Positions 38,016 to 48,476 are shown, numbered from the stretch's first letter. The stretch: 64,000 bases of DNA from Rhizobium sp. Root483D2 (GCF_001426685.1 NZ_LMFB01000009.1:1-64000), one strand, 5' to 3'. Made by a program: numbers and translations. Notes: a model not told the origin generated them from the letters alone.

Positions 38016-39053
38016 ATGAAAACCGTCCCCACCATCCGCGTGCATCTTCTGAGGCTTTTCGTTGAAACGCTGATGAAGCGGCAGATCGATCATGAGAGCT
38101 TTTTGAAGCGCCACGGTCTTCGGCTTGCCGATACCTATGACGCCTATAGGCGCATGCCTTTGCCGCAATACATCCTGTTTCAGGAGGAGATGGCCGACAT
38201 TCTGGGCGACGCGACCCTTGGCCTGCGGCTTGGGGCAGAAGCCATCGACTACACGCCCGGTTCATTCAGCCTCATCATCAACGCCGCCAGCAGCCTTGGC
38301 GATGCGCTGGTGGCGTTTTCCAGCTATGCGCGCGCCATGAACGAAGGCTGGAGCCTGACGCTCATTGCCGGGGAGCGCGGCGCCGAGTTCACCTATGACT
38401 ATGAAGGCGGCGACTGGTCGGCTTGCGTGCAGGATGTGGACTATTCGGTGGCCAATATCTGCGGGCAGATCCGCCGCCGCATGGGGCCCGGATGGGCGCC
38501 GCTGGAAGTGCATTTCCGCCATGCGGGTCAAATGCGCCGCCAATATGAAGCCGTGCTTGGCTGCCCGGTTTATTTCGAGCAGAGAAGCAATTGCATCGTC
38601 GTGGCACATGACGATCTGAAGCGCCAGGTCGGTGGCGCCAATCCCGCCATGCGCAGTTTTATCGACAGCCAGATGCGCCATCTGGAAAATGAAATGCCGG
38701 CCGATGACCGCACGTCCGACAAGGTGCGCCGCGTCATCATGCAGAAACTCGGCTCGCAAAAGGTCAGCCTTGAACGGGTGTCGAAGGAACTGGGCCTTTC
38801 CGCCCGCAGTCTCCAGCGAAGATTGGCGGAGGAAGGCGTCGGTTTCCGCGAATTGATTACCGGCCAGCGCCGCCTGATTGCCGAAAGCCTTTTGACGCGC
38901 GCAAGGCGGGGCGCCATCACCGGCATCGCGCTCAGCGCCGGCTATTCCGACGCCGCCGTCCTGTCGCGCGCCTTCAGAGGCTGGACCGGCGAATCCCCAC
39001 GCGATTTCGTCAAGCGGCGAAAGCGGGACGCAACGGGCGAGACGGTGTCGTAA
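38016..39053 (+). CDS. AraC-family transcriptional regulator (OruR/ArgR-like N-terminal domain)
   Basis: The 345-residue protein has an N-terminal ligand domain of the Arabinose_bd/OruR kind (LGDATLGLRLGAEA near 66-79) and a C-terminal double HTH (LERVSKELGLSARSLQRRLAEEGVGF, about 250-275; IALSAGYSDAAVLSRAFRGWTG, about 305-326). The ATG at 38016 was chosen over a frame start at 37950, which lies before the sigma-54-like promoter. It is divergent from the aminotransferase gene, with 188 nt between the start codons, and is probably its regulator. Confidence 0.87.
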   Translation: MKTVPTIRVHLLRLFVETLMKRQIDHESFLKRHGLRLADTYDAYRRMPLPQYILFQEEMADILGDATLGLRLGAEAIDYTPGSFSLIINAASSLGDALVAFSSYARAMNEGWSLTLIAGERGAEFTYDYEGGDWSACVQDVDYSVANICGQIRRRMGPGWAPLEVHFRHAGQMRRQYEAVLGCPVYFEQRSNCIVVAHDDLKRQVGGANPAMRSFIDSQMRHLENEMPADDRTSDKVRRVIMQKLGSQKVSLERVSKELGLSARSLQRRLAEEGVGFRELITGQRRLIAESLLTRARRGAITGIALSAGYSDAAVLSRAFRGWTGESPRDFVKRRKRDATGETVS

Positions 39054-39080
39054 TAGGTTCTGACAGGACAAATGCGGCCG

Positions 39081-40909
39081 TCACATCAAGACCAGATGGC
39101 CCGGCGACACGTCGCGGTAGGATCGCTCCAGTGACACGTAGCCGTTTGGACGGACCGGGCTTTTCAGTTCGTCGGTGGCTGCATTGCGCAACAGGCCCCG
39201 GCGTGCGGGATCGGGCACGGGAACTGCCGCCATCAGCCTCTTGGTGTAGGGATGTTGTGGGTTGGAAAAGATCGAGGCGCGGGGGCCGATCTCGACGATC
39301 TCGCCGAGATACATCACCGCCACGCGGTGACTGACGCGTTCCACCACCGCCATGTCGTGCGAGATGAACAGGAAGGCGATCTTGAACTGTTCCTGCAGAT
39401 CGAGCAGCAGATTGCACACCTGCGCCTTGATCGACACATCCAGCGCCGACACGCTTTCGTCGGCGATGATCACCTTGGGATTGAGCGCCAAGGCGCGGGC
39501 GATGGCGACGCGCTGGCGTTGACCGCCGGAGAATTCATGCGGATAACGGTCCATCATCGCGGCAGACAGACCAACACGCTCCATGAGATCGGCGGTCTTC
39601 TGTTTTGCATCCGCCGATGATGCGATGCCGTGCTTGATCATCGGCTCGGCCACGGCCGAACCCACCGTCATGCGCGGATTGAGGCTTGAGAACGGGTCCT
39701 GAAAAATCATCTGGACGCTGCGGCGCATGGTGCGCAGCGCCACCGGATCGAGTTTGAGAACATCATAGCCATCCAGCGTCACCTGGCCGCTGCGCGGTTC
39801 CACCAGACGCGCGATGGAGCGGCCGGTCGTCGATTTTCCGCAGCCGGATTCTCCAACAAGAGACAGCGTCTCTCCCTGAAACAGATCAAACGAGATATTT
39901 TCAACCGCATGCACCGCGCCGGTCGTGCGGCCAAACAGGCCGGAACGGATATCGAAGCGGGTGACGAGGTTTTTCACCGACAGAACGGGCGTCATTCCCT
40001 TCTCCACGGTGTCCGGCACTTCCTTTGACGCAGAAATTACGCCGCTGGCCATGTCGACACGCGGAAAGCGCAGGGGCCAGTCATGCCCCTCCATGGAGCC
40101 GAGCTTGGGGACGGCTGCAAGCAGGGCGCGGGTATAGGGATGGTGCCCGCGATAGAAGATATCGGCGGTCTCCCCGGTTTCCACCTGGTCACCACGGAAC
40201 ATCACGATCGTGCGGTCGGCAATTTCGGCCACCACACCATGTCATGGGTGATGAAGAGTACGGCCATGCCATCCTCCTCCTGCAACTGCTTGATCAGGTC
40301 GAGGATCTGGCCCTGGATTGTCACATCGAGCGCGGTTGTCGGCTCATCGGCAATCAACAGTTTTGGCTTGGATGCCAGCGCCATGGCGATCATGACGCGC
40401 TGACGCATGCCGCCCGAAAACTGATGCGGATATTCATCAAACCGCCCCAGTGCATTGGGAATGCGGACCTTTTCCAGAAGCCTGATGGTCTCTGCCCGCG
40501 CCTCGGCCTTGTCCATGCCCTTGTGGCGCGTCAGCACTTCGGAAATCTGCCGGCCGATGGTGAAGACAGGGTTGAGCGACGTCATTGGCTCCTGGAAGAT
40601 CATCGCGACGTCATTGCCGCGCACGCCGCGCATCTCCTTTTCGCTGAGGCTGAGAATATCGCGGCCGCCGAGCAGCACCTTGCCGTCGATCCGGCTGGAA
40701 CGCGGATCCAGAAGACGCATGAGGGAGAGCGATGTGACGCTCTTGCCCGATCCGCTTTCGCCGACAATGGCAACCGTTTCGCCTGCCTTCACGTCGAACG
40801 AGAGTTTCCGCACGACAGTTTTCCATTCGCCGTCCACCAGAAACGAGGTGGTCAGATTGTGAACGGAAAGGACGGCTTCATGCGACGGTGTCTTCACAGT
40901 GTTGCTCAT
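39081..40909 (-). pseudogene. Peptide-type ABC transporter ATPase (GsiA-like, two ATPase halves), broken by a 1-nt frameshift
   Basis: Two overlapping frames, 40202-40909 and 39081-40235, together give one protein of about 609 residues with both DppD and DppF halves (Walker A GESGSGKS and GESGCGKS). The first frame reads LLFITHDM and then turns to VWWPKLP, while the second frame picks up [17 protein letters not shown]. One base is missing near 40237-40238 (minus strand reads ATGGTGTGG where ATGGGTGTGG restores the frame). The upstream part starts at ATG 40909 with a GGGGAA site. This could be a sequencing or assembly error in a short G run or a real inactivation. If real, the importer lacks an intact ATPase and the first half ends inside its H-loop region. 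Confidence 0.85.
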
Positions 40910-41001
40910 ATTATGTTCCCCGGCATCTGACTGATTTTGGCCGCAGGCCAAGGGGAAATGTCCCCTCGCCGCTCGCCCGGTTTCCAGATCATTCGTACGT
41001 G

Positions 41002-42786
41002 CTACCTTCCAACGGCGTAGGCCTGCATCAGGCGTGGCGTGGCGGCCGCTCGGAGAAGACCGTCGGCGTCGCGCCGTGCGGCGGTCAGGCGGCCGACTGT
41101 CCAGGGGTCGGCGTCCGAAATGTCATGTCCGCGTGCCCTGAGATTGGAAAGCGCGCTCTCGCCAATACTGCGCTCGATCATCACATTGCCCGGCTGACGC
41201 GTTCGTGGATAGAACGAGCCGGGGAAGTGGGTGGTGTGGAACAGCGGCAGGTCGATCGCCTGCTGCAAATTCATGCCGAAATGCGCGTAGCGCAGGAAAA
41301 AGGCCAGCTGCCACTGGTCCTGCTGGTCACCACCCGGCGTTCCGAAAGCAAGCGTCGGCCGGCCCTCGAACAGAGCAAGAGCGGGCGTCAGCGTCGTGCG
41401 CGGACGTTTTCCCGGCGCAAGCGATGTCGGCAGGCCCGGCTTCATCCAGAACATCTGCGCCCTCGAATTGAGGCAGAACCCCAGGCCGGGCACGATCGGC
41501 GACGACTGCAGCCAGCCGCCCGAAGGCGTGACCGACACCATGTTGCCTTCGCGGTCGATGACGTCGATATGCACGGTATCGCCGCGCTTTTCGGTAAGGT
41601 GCGACATGGTTGGCTCGTAGACCGGACCGATGCCTGCCATGGAATTGAGCATGTCCATCGTCAGGTCATGCTGCGCTTCAAAACCGGGAATGCGACCGGG
41701 GCGCAGGTCCATCGATGCCTTGCCGGTGATCAGCTTGCGCCGCTCGTCATTGTACGCGTCCGAGAGCAGGGTCTGGACCGGAATCTGCGAAAACTCCGGA
41801 TCGCCATAATAGACTTCGCGGTCGGCATAGGACAGTTTCATCGCTTCCACGACCGTATGCACGAAATCCACGCCAACGGGGTCCATCGAGCCGACATCGA
41901 TGCCCTTCAACAACGCCAGGGATTGTAGAAGAACCGGTCCCTGCCCCCAGGGTCCTGTCTTCGCAACCGTCCAGCCATGATAGTCATAGGTGGTGGGTTC
42001 TTCGATCGTTGCCGTCCAGTTGGCCATGTCTTCGCCCGTCAGTACGCCCTTGTGGCGGCTGCCGCTGGCATCCATGACCTCTGCAGTTTTCAGATAATCG
42101 CTGATCGCCTCGGCAACAAAGCCGCGATAAAACGCGTCTCGCGCCGCATCGATGCCGGCCTCACGGCCGGGTTTGCCTTCCGCTTCCGCGATGATGCGTT
42201 TCCAGGTCTGCGCCAGGACCGGGTTCTTGAAATTGGAAAGCGGCGCAGGTGCGACGCCGCCCGGCAGCCAGGTCTCAAAGGAGGTCGGCCATTCCTTCTT
42301 AAAAAACTCGGCCAGTCCCGCAATGGTCGCCGATACGCGCGCCAGAATGGGATGTCCCTGTTCGAGATAATAGATGGCGGGCTCGAGCACGTCGCGCACG
42401 GTCATGGTGCCGTAGTCCCGCAGCATCAGCATCCAGCCATCGAAGGAACCGGGAATGACGGTCGAAAGCAGGCCGTCTCCCGGAATGAGATCGATGCCCT
42501 CGGCGGTGTAATGCTCGATCGTGGCGCCAGCAGGGGCCGTCCCCTGCGCACAGATGACCTCGATCTTGTCCTTCTTTTTCGAATAGATCACGGCCGGCAT
42601 ATCGCCGCCCGGTCCATTCAGGTGCGGCTCCAGAACCTGAAGCACGAAGCCCGTGGCAACGGCGGCATCGAAGGCATTGCCGCCTTTTTCGAGAATGCTC
42701 ATACCCACGGCCGAGCCGATCCAGTGCGTTGATGTCACGACGCCGAACGTACCCAGAATTTCAGGGCGGGTGGTGAATGTGGTCAT
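41002..42786 (-). CDS. Gamma-glutamyltransferase family protein, cytoplasmic
   Basis: The 594-residue Ntn-hydrolase has the conserved start [28 protein letters not shown] (about 35-62) and the predicted self-cleavage and catalytic threonine T404 in [12 protein letters not shown]. Later [15 protein letters not shown] and [12 protein letters not shown] are GGT family motifs. Unlike E. coli Ggt it has no signal peptide, so it should work in the cytoplasm. It sits between the DppC-like permease and the fused ATPase of one importer, which suggests that imported gamma-glutamyl peptides such as glutathione are cut inside the cell. Cephalosporin acylase-like relatives exist and cannot be excluded. 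Confidence 0.88.
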   Translation of the reverse strand: MTTFTTRPEILGTFGVVTSTHWIGSAVGMSILEKGGNAFDAAVATGFVLQVLEPHLNGPGGDMPAVIYSKKKDKIEVICAQGTAPAGATIEHYTAEGIDLIPGDGLLSTVIPGSFDGWMLMLRDYGTMTVRDVLEPAIYYLEQGHPILARVSATIAGLAEFFKKEWPTSFETWLPGGVAPAPLSNFKNPVLAQTWKRIIAEAEGKPGREAGIDAARDAFYRGFVAEAISDYLKTAEVMDASGSRHKGVLTGEDMANWTATIEEPTTYDYHGWTVAKTGPWGQGPVLLQSLALLKGIDVGSMDPVGVDFVHTVVEAMKLSYADREVYYGDPEFSQIPVQTLLSDAYNDERRKLITGKASMDLRPGRIPGFEAQHDLTMDMLNSMAGIGPVYEPTMSHLTEKRGDTVHIDVIDREGNMVSVTPSGGWLQSSPIVPGLGFCLNSRAQMFWMKPGLPTSLAPGKRPRTTLTPALALFEGRPTLAFGTPGGDQQDQWQLAFFLRYAHFGMNLQQAIDLPLFHTTHFPGSFYPRTRQPGNVMIERSIGESALSNLRARGHDISDADPWTVGRLTAARRDADGLLRAAATPRLMQAYAVGR

Positions 42787-42807
42787 TGTTGTATCCTTTG
42801 GGAATTC

Positions 42808-43683
42808 TCAGTTTTCGCGGGGATCGAGCGCATCGCGCAGGCCGTCGCCCAAGAGATTGAAGCCGATGACGACGAGGAAGATGGCAGCGCCCGGCCACAT
42901 CGCCATCCAGGGCGCCTGGGTGAGGAAATTCTTGGCGACGTTCAGCATTGAGCCCCAGCTGGGGGCCGGTGCCTGCTGGCCAAGGCCAAGGAAGGAAAGG
43001 CTCGCCTCGGCGATGATCGCAGTTGCGACCGTCAGCGTTGCCTGCACGATGATCGGCGGCACGATGTTCGGCAGGATGTAGCGCAGCATGATATCGCCAT
43101 GGCCAAGCCCGATCGAGCGTGCGCCTTCGATATAGTCCTCCGTCTTGACGGACAGAACCTGCGACCGCGTCAATCGCACGAAGATCGGCATGGCGGACAG
43201 GCCGATGGCGATCATCGCGTTCGTCAGGCTCGGCCCCAGAAACGCAGCCAGCGCAATTGCCATGATCAGAAACGGCATGGCGAGAAACGCCTCGGTTACG
43301 CGGGATATCACCTGGTCGACCCAGCCTCCGAAATAGCCGGAAATCAGTCCGAAGGGCACGCCGGCTGCGACCGCGATGGCGACCGAGATGACGCCGGCCA
43401 TCAACGACGCCTGCGAGCCCCAGATCATGCGGGAGAGGACGTCGCGGCCAATATCGTCGGTGCCCAGCCAGTGCGCAGCCGACGGCGCCTTGCGAATGGC
43501 GCCCCAGCTGGTGGCGAGTGGATCGGCCAAGGGCAGAAGCGGTACTGCCATCGCCAGAAGCGTGAAAAAGGCGATGATGACCAGACCGGCAATCGCGCTG
43601 CGATTGCGCTTCATCTTTTTCCAGGCGCGGTTTTCGCGGGCCTTCGGTTTTTCGGCTGCAATGGCCGTTGCGGACGCGCTCAT
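42808..43683 (-). CDS. Peptide-type ABC transporter permease (DppC/GsiD-like)
   Basis: The 291-residue permease has a charged N-terminal tail (MSASATAIAAEKPKARENRAW), then a first membrane segment and the DppC motif LGTDDIGRDVLSRMIWGSQASL (about 87-108), ending GDGLRDALDPREN. The ATG at 43683 overlaps the stop of the DppB-like gene by 4 nt, ruling out the longer frame to 43767. It is followed 21 nt later by the GGT gene. Confidence 0.9.
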   Translation of the reverse strand: MSASATAIAAEKPKARENRAWKKMKRNRSAIAGLVIIAFFTLLAMAVPLLPLADPLATSWGAIRKAPSAAHWLGTDDIGRDVLSRMIWGSQASLMAGVISVAIAVAAGVPFGLISGYFGGWVDQVISRVTEAFLAMPFLIMAIALAAFLGPSLTNAMIAIGLSAMPIFVRLTRSQVLSVKTEDYIEGARSIGLGHGDIMLRYILPNIVPPIIVQATLTVATAIIAEASLSFLGLGQQAPAPSWGSMLNVAKNFLTQAPWMAMWPGAAIFLVVIGFNLLGDGLRDALDPREN

Positions 43684-44627
43684 ATGGCAGCCCTCATGCG
43701 GGGATTGAGAAGAACAGTGACGACATCCGCCATCAGGTTCATGAGGATGAACCCGACTGCCGTACACAGCACGACGCCCTGCACCACCGCGTAATCCCGG
43801 TTGAACACCGCATCGACAATCAGCTTGCCGAAGCCGGGAATGGTGAAGATCTGTTCGGTGAGGACGGCGCCCGCGAGCAGTTCGCCAAACAACAGCGCCG
43901 TCAGCGTGATGATCGGCAAAAGCGCATTGCGGAAGGCGTGGCTGAGCACCACTTCACGGGTTGAAAGGCCCTTTGCCCGGGCCGTGCGGATATAATCGGA
44001 CTTCATCACCGACAGCATCGATGAGCGTGTATGCCGCATCAGCGTTGCCGCCAGTCCCGTGCCGAGAACGAAGGATGGCATGATCATCGTCTTCAAGGAT
44101 TGCACGGGATCGACGAGGAACGATTCATAGCCGGACGCCGGAAGCCAGCCGAGTTGAACCGAAACCAGCAGGATGAGCATGATGCCAAGCCAGAAATTCG
44201 GGATGGATAGCCCCGAAAGGGCGACGATATTGGCCAGATAATCAATCCACGTGTTCTGCTTTACCGCCGCCAGAATGCCCATGGGCACGCCGATGATGAA
44301 GGCAAAGACCATGGACATGGCTGCGAGCTGAATGGTCACGGGCAGTTTCTCGGCCACCAGTTCCAGAACCGGCTGGTTGGCGCGCAGCGACATGCCGAAA
44401 TCACCTTGGAGCACCGCGCCCAGCCAATAGGCATACTGGTACACGACCGGTTCGTTCATCCGGTATTTTTCGCGCAGGAGTTCGATGACCGCAGGATCGC
44501 GTTCTTCGCCCGCCATGGCAAGGATGGGGTCTCCCGGAAGAAGTTTCTGCAGGGAAAAAACGAAAACAGATATGATCAACAGCGTCGGTATCGCTACCAG
44601 AAGCCGCTTGGCGATATACAAATACAT
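43680..44627 (-). CDS. Peptide-type ABC transporter permease (DppB/GsiC-like)
   Basis: The 315-residue DppB/OppB permease starts MYLYIAKRLLVAIPTLL, has the family element LLPGDPILAMAG (about 29-40) and the loop DYIRTARAKGLSTREVVLSHAFRNAL. It is followed by the DppC-like gene with a 4-nt overlap and preceded by the binding-protein gene, 81 nt upstream. Confidence 0.9.
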   Translation of the reverse strand: MYLYIAKRLLVAIPTLLIISVFVFSLQKLLPGDPILAMAGEERDPAVIELLREKYRMNEPVVYQYAYWLGAVLQGDFGMSLRANQPVLELVAEKLPVTIQLAAMSMVFAFIIGVPMGILAAVKQNTWIDYLANIVALSGLSIPNFWLGIMLILLVSVQLGWLPASGYESFLVDPVQSLKTMIMPSFVLGTGLAATLMRHTRSSMLSVMKSDYIRTARAKGLSTREVVLSHAFRNALLPIITLTALLFGELLAGAVLTEQIFTIPGFGKLIVDAVFNRDYAVVQGVVLCTAVGFILMNLMADVVTVLLNPRMRAAI

Positions 44628-44708
44628 GAACGCGGGTCCTTATACGGGCATAGGTTCAGGACAGCAGGACGCATCCAAGGATGCATCCTGCCAAGGCACG
44701 CGCCTCAA

Positions 44709-46220
44709 TCAGCCGCCGTTCTTGACGCCTGTCAGGCGGATCATGCCGTCGCCGGAGGGTGTGAAGCCCGTGATCTTCTTGGAATAGCCGTAGAGATAGG
44801 CCTGATGGCCGAGATAGATGAGCGGCAATTCATCATTGAGAATCGTCACCGCCGCATCGTACTTCGCCTTGCGCACCGCACTGTCCGTCGAGCCGCGGGC
44901 CTCGTTCAAGAGCGTATCGACCTGCGGATTGCAATATTTGGTGTCGTTGATGCCGCCCTTGCAGGTGACGAACTGGTGCACATTGCCATCCGGATCGGAG
45001 CGGCCGGACCAATCGGAACGGGACAGGACATAGTTGCCGGCCGTCTGCTCGGATATCAGCGTCGCGAATTCGGTTGCCTTGAGCTTGACGTCGAAACCGG
45101 CCTCGGCAGCCATGGACTGGATGACCTGCATCATCTGTGTCTGCGTGGTATTGTTGGCGTGCTGCAGCTCGATCTCGAATGTCTCGTAACCGGCTTCCTT
45201 CATCAGCTGTTTGGCCTTGACGATGTCGCGGGCAGGAACGGGAATATCCTTGTTGTACCAGGGGCTGGACGGAGACCAGGGCTGGTTGCCGGCCATCGCC
45301 GTGCCTTCGAAAACGACCTGATTGATCGCCTCACGGTCGATGGAGAGCGAAAATGCCTGGCGCAGGCGCTTGTCCTTGCCGAACGGAGTGTCGGCCGTCG
45401 GACTGTTGGCGATATTGGCATAGAGGGCCATGTAGCCCGGACCGATGGTTTCGCCGTAATTGAGGTTGGGGTCTGCCTTGACCGATGCGGCATCGGACGC
45501 CGAGATGCGCTCGGCAAGGTCGAGATCACCGGCGCTGAGGTTGGCGAGACGCACCGTGGTGTCCGGGATCGGCAGGAACGTCACCTTGTCGATGAAGATA
45601 TTGTCCTTGTTCCAGTAATCGTCAAATTTCTCCAGAACGATCCGATCCTGCTGGATGCGCTCCACGAATTTGAAGGCGCCGGAGCAAGCCGGCTTGGTGC
45701 TGAAATTGGCGCCGAGTTCTTTTCCGGCAGCCGGCGAGATCATCATTCCCGCGCGGTCGGAAAGCTGCGCAAGCAGGCTGGCATCAGGCCTCTTCAGCGT
45801 GAACTTGATCTGGTAGTCGCCTGTCGCCTCGACCTTTGCCACCGAGGCAAGCTCGCTCTTGCGGCGCGATTCCGGCAACGTCATGTTGCGATCGATATTG
45901 TAGACAACGGCATCGGCATTAAACGGCGTGCCATCATGGAAAACGACGCCTTCGCGCAGATCCATGGTCAGCGTGCTGCCATTGTCGCCCCAAGCCCATT
46001 CAGTGGCGAGCTGCGGAACGATGGCGAGTTTATTGTCGAGATCGAGCAGCTTGTCGCAAAGGCTGGTATAGACGATACGGCCAGCGAATGTGACGGATTG
46101 CGCAGGGTCGAGAATGTCGGGATCATCCATGATGCCGATGCGCAAATCGGCAGAGAGAGCTGGCGTGGCCAATACAGTGCCGGCGAGAAAAAGTGCTGAA
46201 ATTCCTGTCAGTCGCTTCAT
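44709..46220 (-). CDS. Peptide-type ABC transporter substrate-binding protein (GsiB-like, family 5)
   Basis: The 503-residue protein has a signal peptide (MKRLTGISALFLAGTVLATP, cleavage near LSA/DL at about 22-24) and the family 5 pattern REGVVFHDGTPFNADAVVYN. A conserved Cys pair within the mature part (KPACSGAFKF and TCKGGINDTKYC) suggests disulfides. The gene follows the GntR-type regulator by 70 nt and leads the importer/GGT unit. GsiB-like glutathione binding is inferred from the GGT gene. Confidence 0.87.
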   Translation of the reverse strand: MKRLTGISALFLAGTVLATPALSADLRIGIMDDPDILDPAQSVTFAGRIVYTSLCDKLLDLDNKLAIVPQLATEWAWGDNGSTLTMDLREGVVFHDGTPFNADAVVYNIDRNMTLPESRRKSELASVAKVEATGDYQIKFTLKRPDASLLAQLSDRAGMMISPAAGKELGANFSTKPACSGAFKFVERIQQDRIVLEKFDDYWNKDNIFIDKVTFLPIPDTTVRLANLSAGDLDLAERISASDAASVKADPNLNYGETIGPGYMALYANIANSPTADTPFGKDKRLRQAFSLSIDREAINQVVFEGTAMAGNQPWSPSSPWYNKDIPVPARDIVKAKQLMKEAGYETFEIELQHANNTTQTQMMQVIQSMAAEAGFDVKLKATEFATLISEQTAGNYVLSRSDWSGRSDPDGNVHQFVTCKGGINDTKYCNPQVDTLLNEARGSTDSAVRKAKYDAAVTILNDELPLIYLGHQAYLYGYSKKITGFTPSGDGMIRLTGVKNGG

Positions 46221-46290
46221 TATATCTGTTCCTCTGGTGGTTATCTGAACACGCCGGTTTTCCGGTCTTTGTTCTGGGCTGCGCCCTGGC

Positions 46291-47015
46291 TCAAATGGTC
46301 TTCGTCTCCTTGGTGGGGTCCTGCCGGTCTGGAATGTCCATCGATGTCTGGCGGATCAACCGCTCCTGCAATGTCAGCAGGTGATCGCGCATTGCTTCGC
46401 CGGCGCGCGCGGGGTCCCGTGATGCGATGGCCTCGATGATTTCCGTGTGCTGATCGCGCGATTCGCTCAGCTTCTTGTCGAGCTTTCGGGCCTTGTCGCG
46501 CACCGACTGCCAAGCCGGATCCTGCCGGATCCGGTTGATGATATCGAAGAGCGACAGAAAAAGCTGATTGCCTGCGGTCTGCGCGATCAGACGATGCAGC
46601 GCGCCATCCCAAAGCTCCCGCCAATCGGCATCGGTGCGCTCGTAGATCTTGTCGCGCAACCCCCGCATGCGCTCGATATCGGAGTCCTTGGCCCGCATGG
46701 CCGCCAGTTGCGCCAGTTGCGGCTCTATCCGCAGGCGCACTTCCATGATTTCCATGAAATTGGTTCCGGGCACCAGGCTGGCCACCTGATCGCTCCAGTT
46801 ATCCGGTTTCTGACCCAGGAACGTGCCCGCCCCCTGCTTTCGCCAAATCAGCCCTTCGGCCTCCAAAACCTCAAGCGCACGTCTGATTTCGCGCCTTCCG
46901 ACGCCAAAACGTTCAGAAAGAGCCCGTTCCGTCGGCAATTTTCCGTCCGTGAACAGCGTCGTGACACGCAAAGCTCCCGCAACCGCTCCAACGCGTAATG
47001 GGAATTTTCCCGCAT
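46291..47015 (-). pseudogene. FadR/GntR-family regulator with apparent 1-nt frameshift near its start
   Basis: The main frame (46291-46971, first possible start TTG) encodes the wHTH LPTERALSERFGVGRREIRRALEVLEAEGL and a FadR C-terminal domain, but lacks the first helix of the DNA-binding domain. The other frame starting at ATG 47015 reads MRENSHYALERLREL, exactly the expected family N-terminus. One extra T in the run at 46970-46972 (minus strand TTT to TTTT) would join them as RELLRVTTLFTDGKLPTERA. The gene is therefore either damaged or miscalled. It precedes the binding-protein gene and probably controls the peptide/GGT operon. Confidence 0.75.
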
Positions 47016-47345
47016 TTTATGATCAGAATTCTGGTCCAATGGTTCACACCAATTTATGATTGGTTCAGTGAAACAAGTTCCAATGTGGCCGTCAAGCCAC
47101 TTTTTAGGCAGTACCTAAAATTGCCAACAGAAGAGGCAACGGCGTTGCGAGGGCAACTTTGCTGAGGCTTTGTGTTGAATGTCCGGAAGACTGAGTTGGG
47201 GCCTCTCAGACAATACCTATCCGCCCGACAGCGAGCAGATTGTGTTGTTAAGCCTTTCGCCGGTGCGGGCTTATGTGACGCCAGCTCGCCCGCCGTTGCA
47301 GCAAGCTCTTTAAAGGCCTTGCTGCAACGATATCCAGAAGGACCG
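47016..47345. other. Intergenic region without a supported gene; contains an 11-bp inverted repeat
   Basis: Frames on both strands are short or shadow frames of the citrate-synthase-like gene and have no ribosome sites. GTTGCAGCAAG (47295-47305) and CTTGCTGCAAC (47318-47328) form a perfect inverted repeat around a 12-nt spacer containing CTTTAAAG. It lies 18 nt past the stop of the leftward gene ending at 47346, so it may be its terminator or 3' stabiliser, although no T-run follows. Confidence 0.45.
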
Positions 47346-48434
47346 TCACGCTGCCTTTGGCAGCGGTCCGACATAGACGGAACGCGGACGGATGAGCCGG
47401 CCTTCGAGCGATTGCTCGCGGGCATGGGCGATCCAGCCGATCGTGCGGCCGATGGCAAAGACGCCGGTGAAGGCGTCCCGTGGGAATGTCAGTGCGTCGA
47501 GCAGGAGCGCGGTGTAGAACTCCACATTGACGTCGAGAGGACGGCCGGGCTTGCGCTCTTTCAGGATGGCAAGCGCGCTCTGTTCAACGGCTTCCGCCAG
47601 ACCGATACGGTCACGATCAACCTGACCGGCGGCAATCATCTGCGTCAAAGCGCCTTTCAGAGCATCGGCGCGTGGATCGCGGACGCGGTAGATCCGGTGC
47701 CCGAAGCCCATCAGCCGCTCGCCGCGATCCAAAGCCTGCCTAAGCCATTTTGCGGCGTTGTCCTTTGTCCCGACTGCATCCAGCATATCGAGCACAGGGC
47801 CAGGCGCGCCTCCGTGCAGCGGTCCCTTCAAGGCGCTGAGTGCGGCCAGAACGGAGGAGGTCAGGCCGGACTTCGTGGAGGCGATCACCCGTGAGGCGAA
47901 GGTCGATGCGTTGAGGCCGTGATCGGAAATCGTCACCAGATAGGTATCGAGCGCGGCCACCTGCACTGCGCCCGGCACAGCCGCGCTGAGCATGGTGAGG
48001 ATATCGGCGGACTGGGAGAGCGACGACGTCGGCGCGACCGGCGTTTCGCCTCTCTTCAGGCGCAGGATTGCAGGCAGAAAAACGGCGGGTGCGGCAAGCA
48101 GGCGAAGCGCCGTGTCGAGATCATCTCCGTCCGCAAGCCGGGCAATCAGCGCGCGCATGATATCAACCGGCGGCAGGTGCAGCAGGTCATCATCGATGGC
48201 GCCGATATGGGAAAAAACCTCTTTGCGCATCTGCCCAAGCCGCAGGCACAGGCTGTCCCTGTCCAGCCTCTCCTCCAGCAAACCGTCGAGCAGGAGAAGA
48301 GCAACATCCTCGTAGCGTGCATATTCGACAAGGCGGTCAAGCGAAACGCCGCGAATAACCAGCTGACCGGCCTCGCCATTGACATCGGACAGCTGCGTTT
48401 CGGCGGCGACGACGTCTTCAAGTCCATTTTTCAT
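47346..48434 (-). CDS. Citrate synthase-like protein (CitA-type), Asp-to-Glu at catalytic position
   Basis: The 362-residue protein has the citrate synthase histidines H207 (GPLHGGAPG) and H246 (GFGHRIYRVRDPRA). At the third catalytic position the usual NVDFY aspartate is a glutamate (E305 in NVEFYTALLLDA). The end IGWIAHAREQ matches the family. It starts at ATG 48434 with AAGGAG; the longer frame to 48560 would cross the divergent promoter. It is short compared with the 430-residue main TCA enzyme. Related forms with Glu occur in CitA-like proteins, so it may be active on citrate or 2-methylcitrate, but no methylcitrate-cycle genes lie nearby. Confidence 0.82.
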   Translation of the reverse strand: MKNGLEDVVAAETQLSDVNGEAGQLVIRGVSLDRLVEYARYEDVALLLLDGLLEERLDRDSLCLRLGQMRKEVFSHIGAIDDDLLHLPPVDIMRALIARLADGDDLDTALRLLAAPAVFLPAILRLKRGETPVAPTSSLSQSADILTMLSAAVPGAVQVAALDTYLVTISDHGLNASTFASRVIASTKSGLTSSVLAALSALKGPLHGGAPGPVLDMLDAVGTKDNAAKWLRQALDRGERLMGFGHRIYRVRDPRADALKGALTQMIAAGQVDRDRIGLAEAVEQSALAILKERKPGRPLDVNVEFYTALLLDALTFPRDAFTGVFAIGRTIGWIAHAREQSLEGRLIRPRSVYVGPLPKAA

Positions 48435-48476
48435 CTGTATGTCTCCTTTACGCCAGCGATGATCCGGCCTAGCGTC

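Noticed and set aside
40202..40909. Programmed frameshift in the fused ATPase
   Set aside because: No slippery heptamer or stimulatory structure is seen at the junction; a simple missing base explains it better.
47172..47894. 240-codon plus-strand frame near the citrate-synthase-like gene
   Set aside because: Mostly antisense to the gene at 47346-48434; the unique left part has no ribosome site or known motif.
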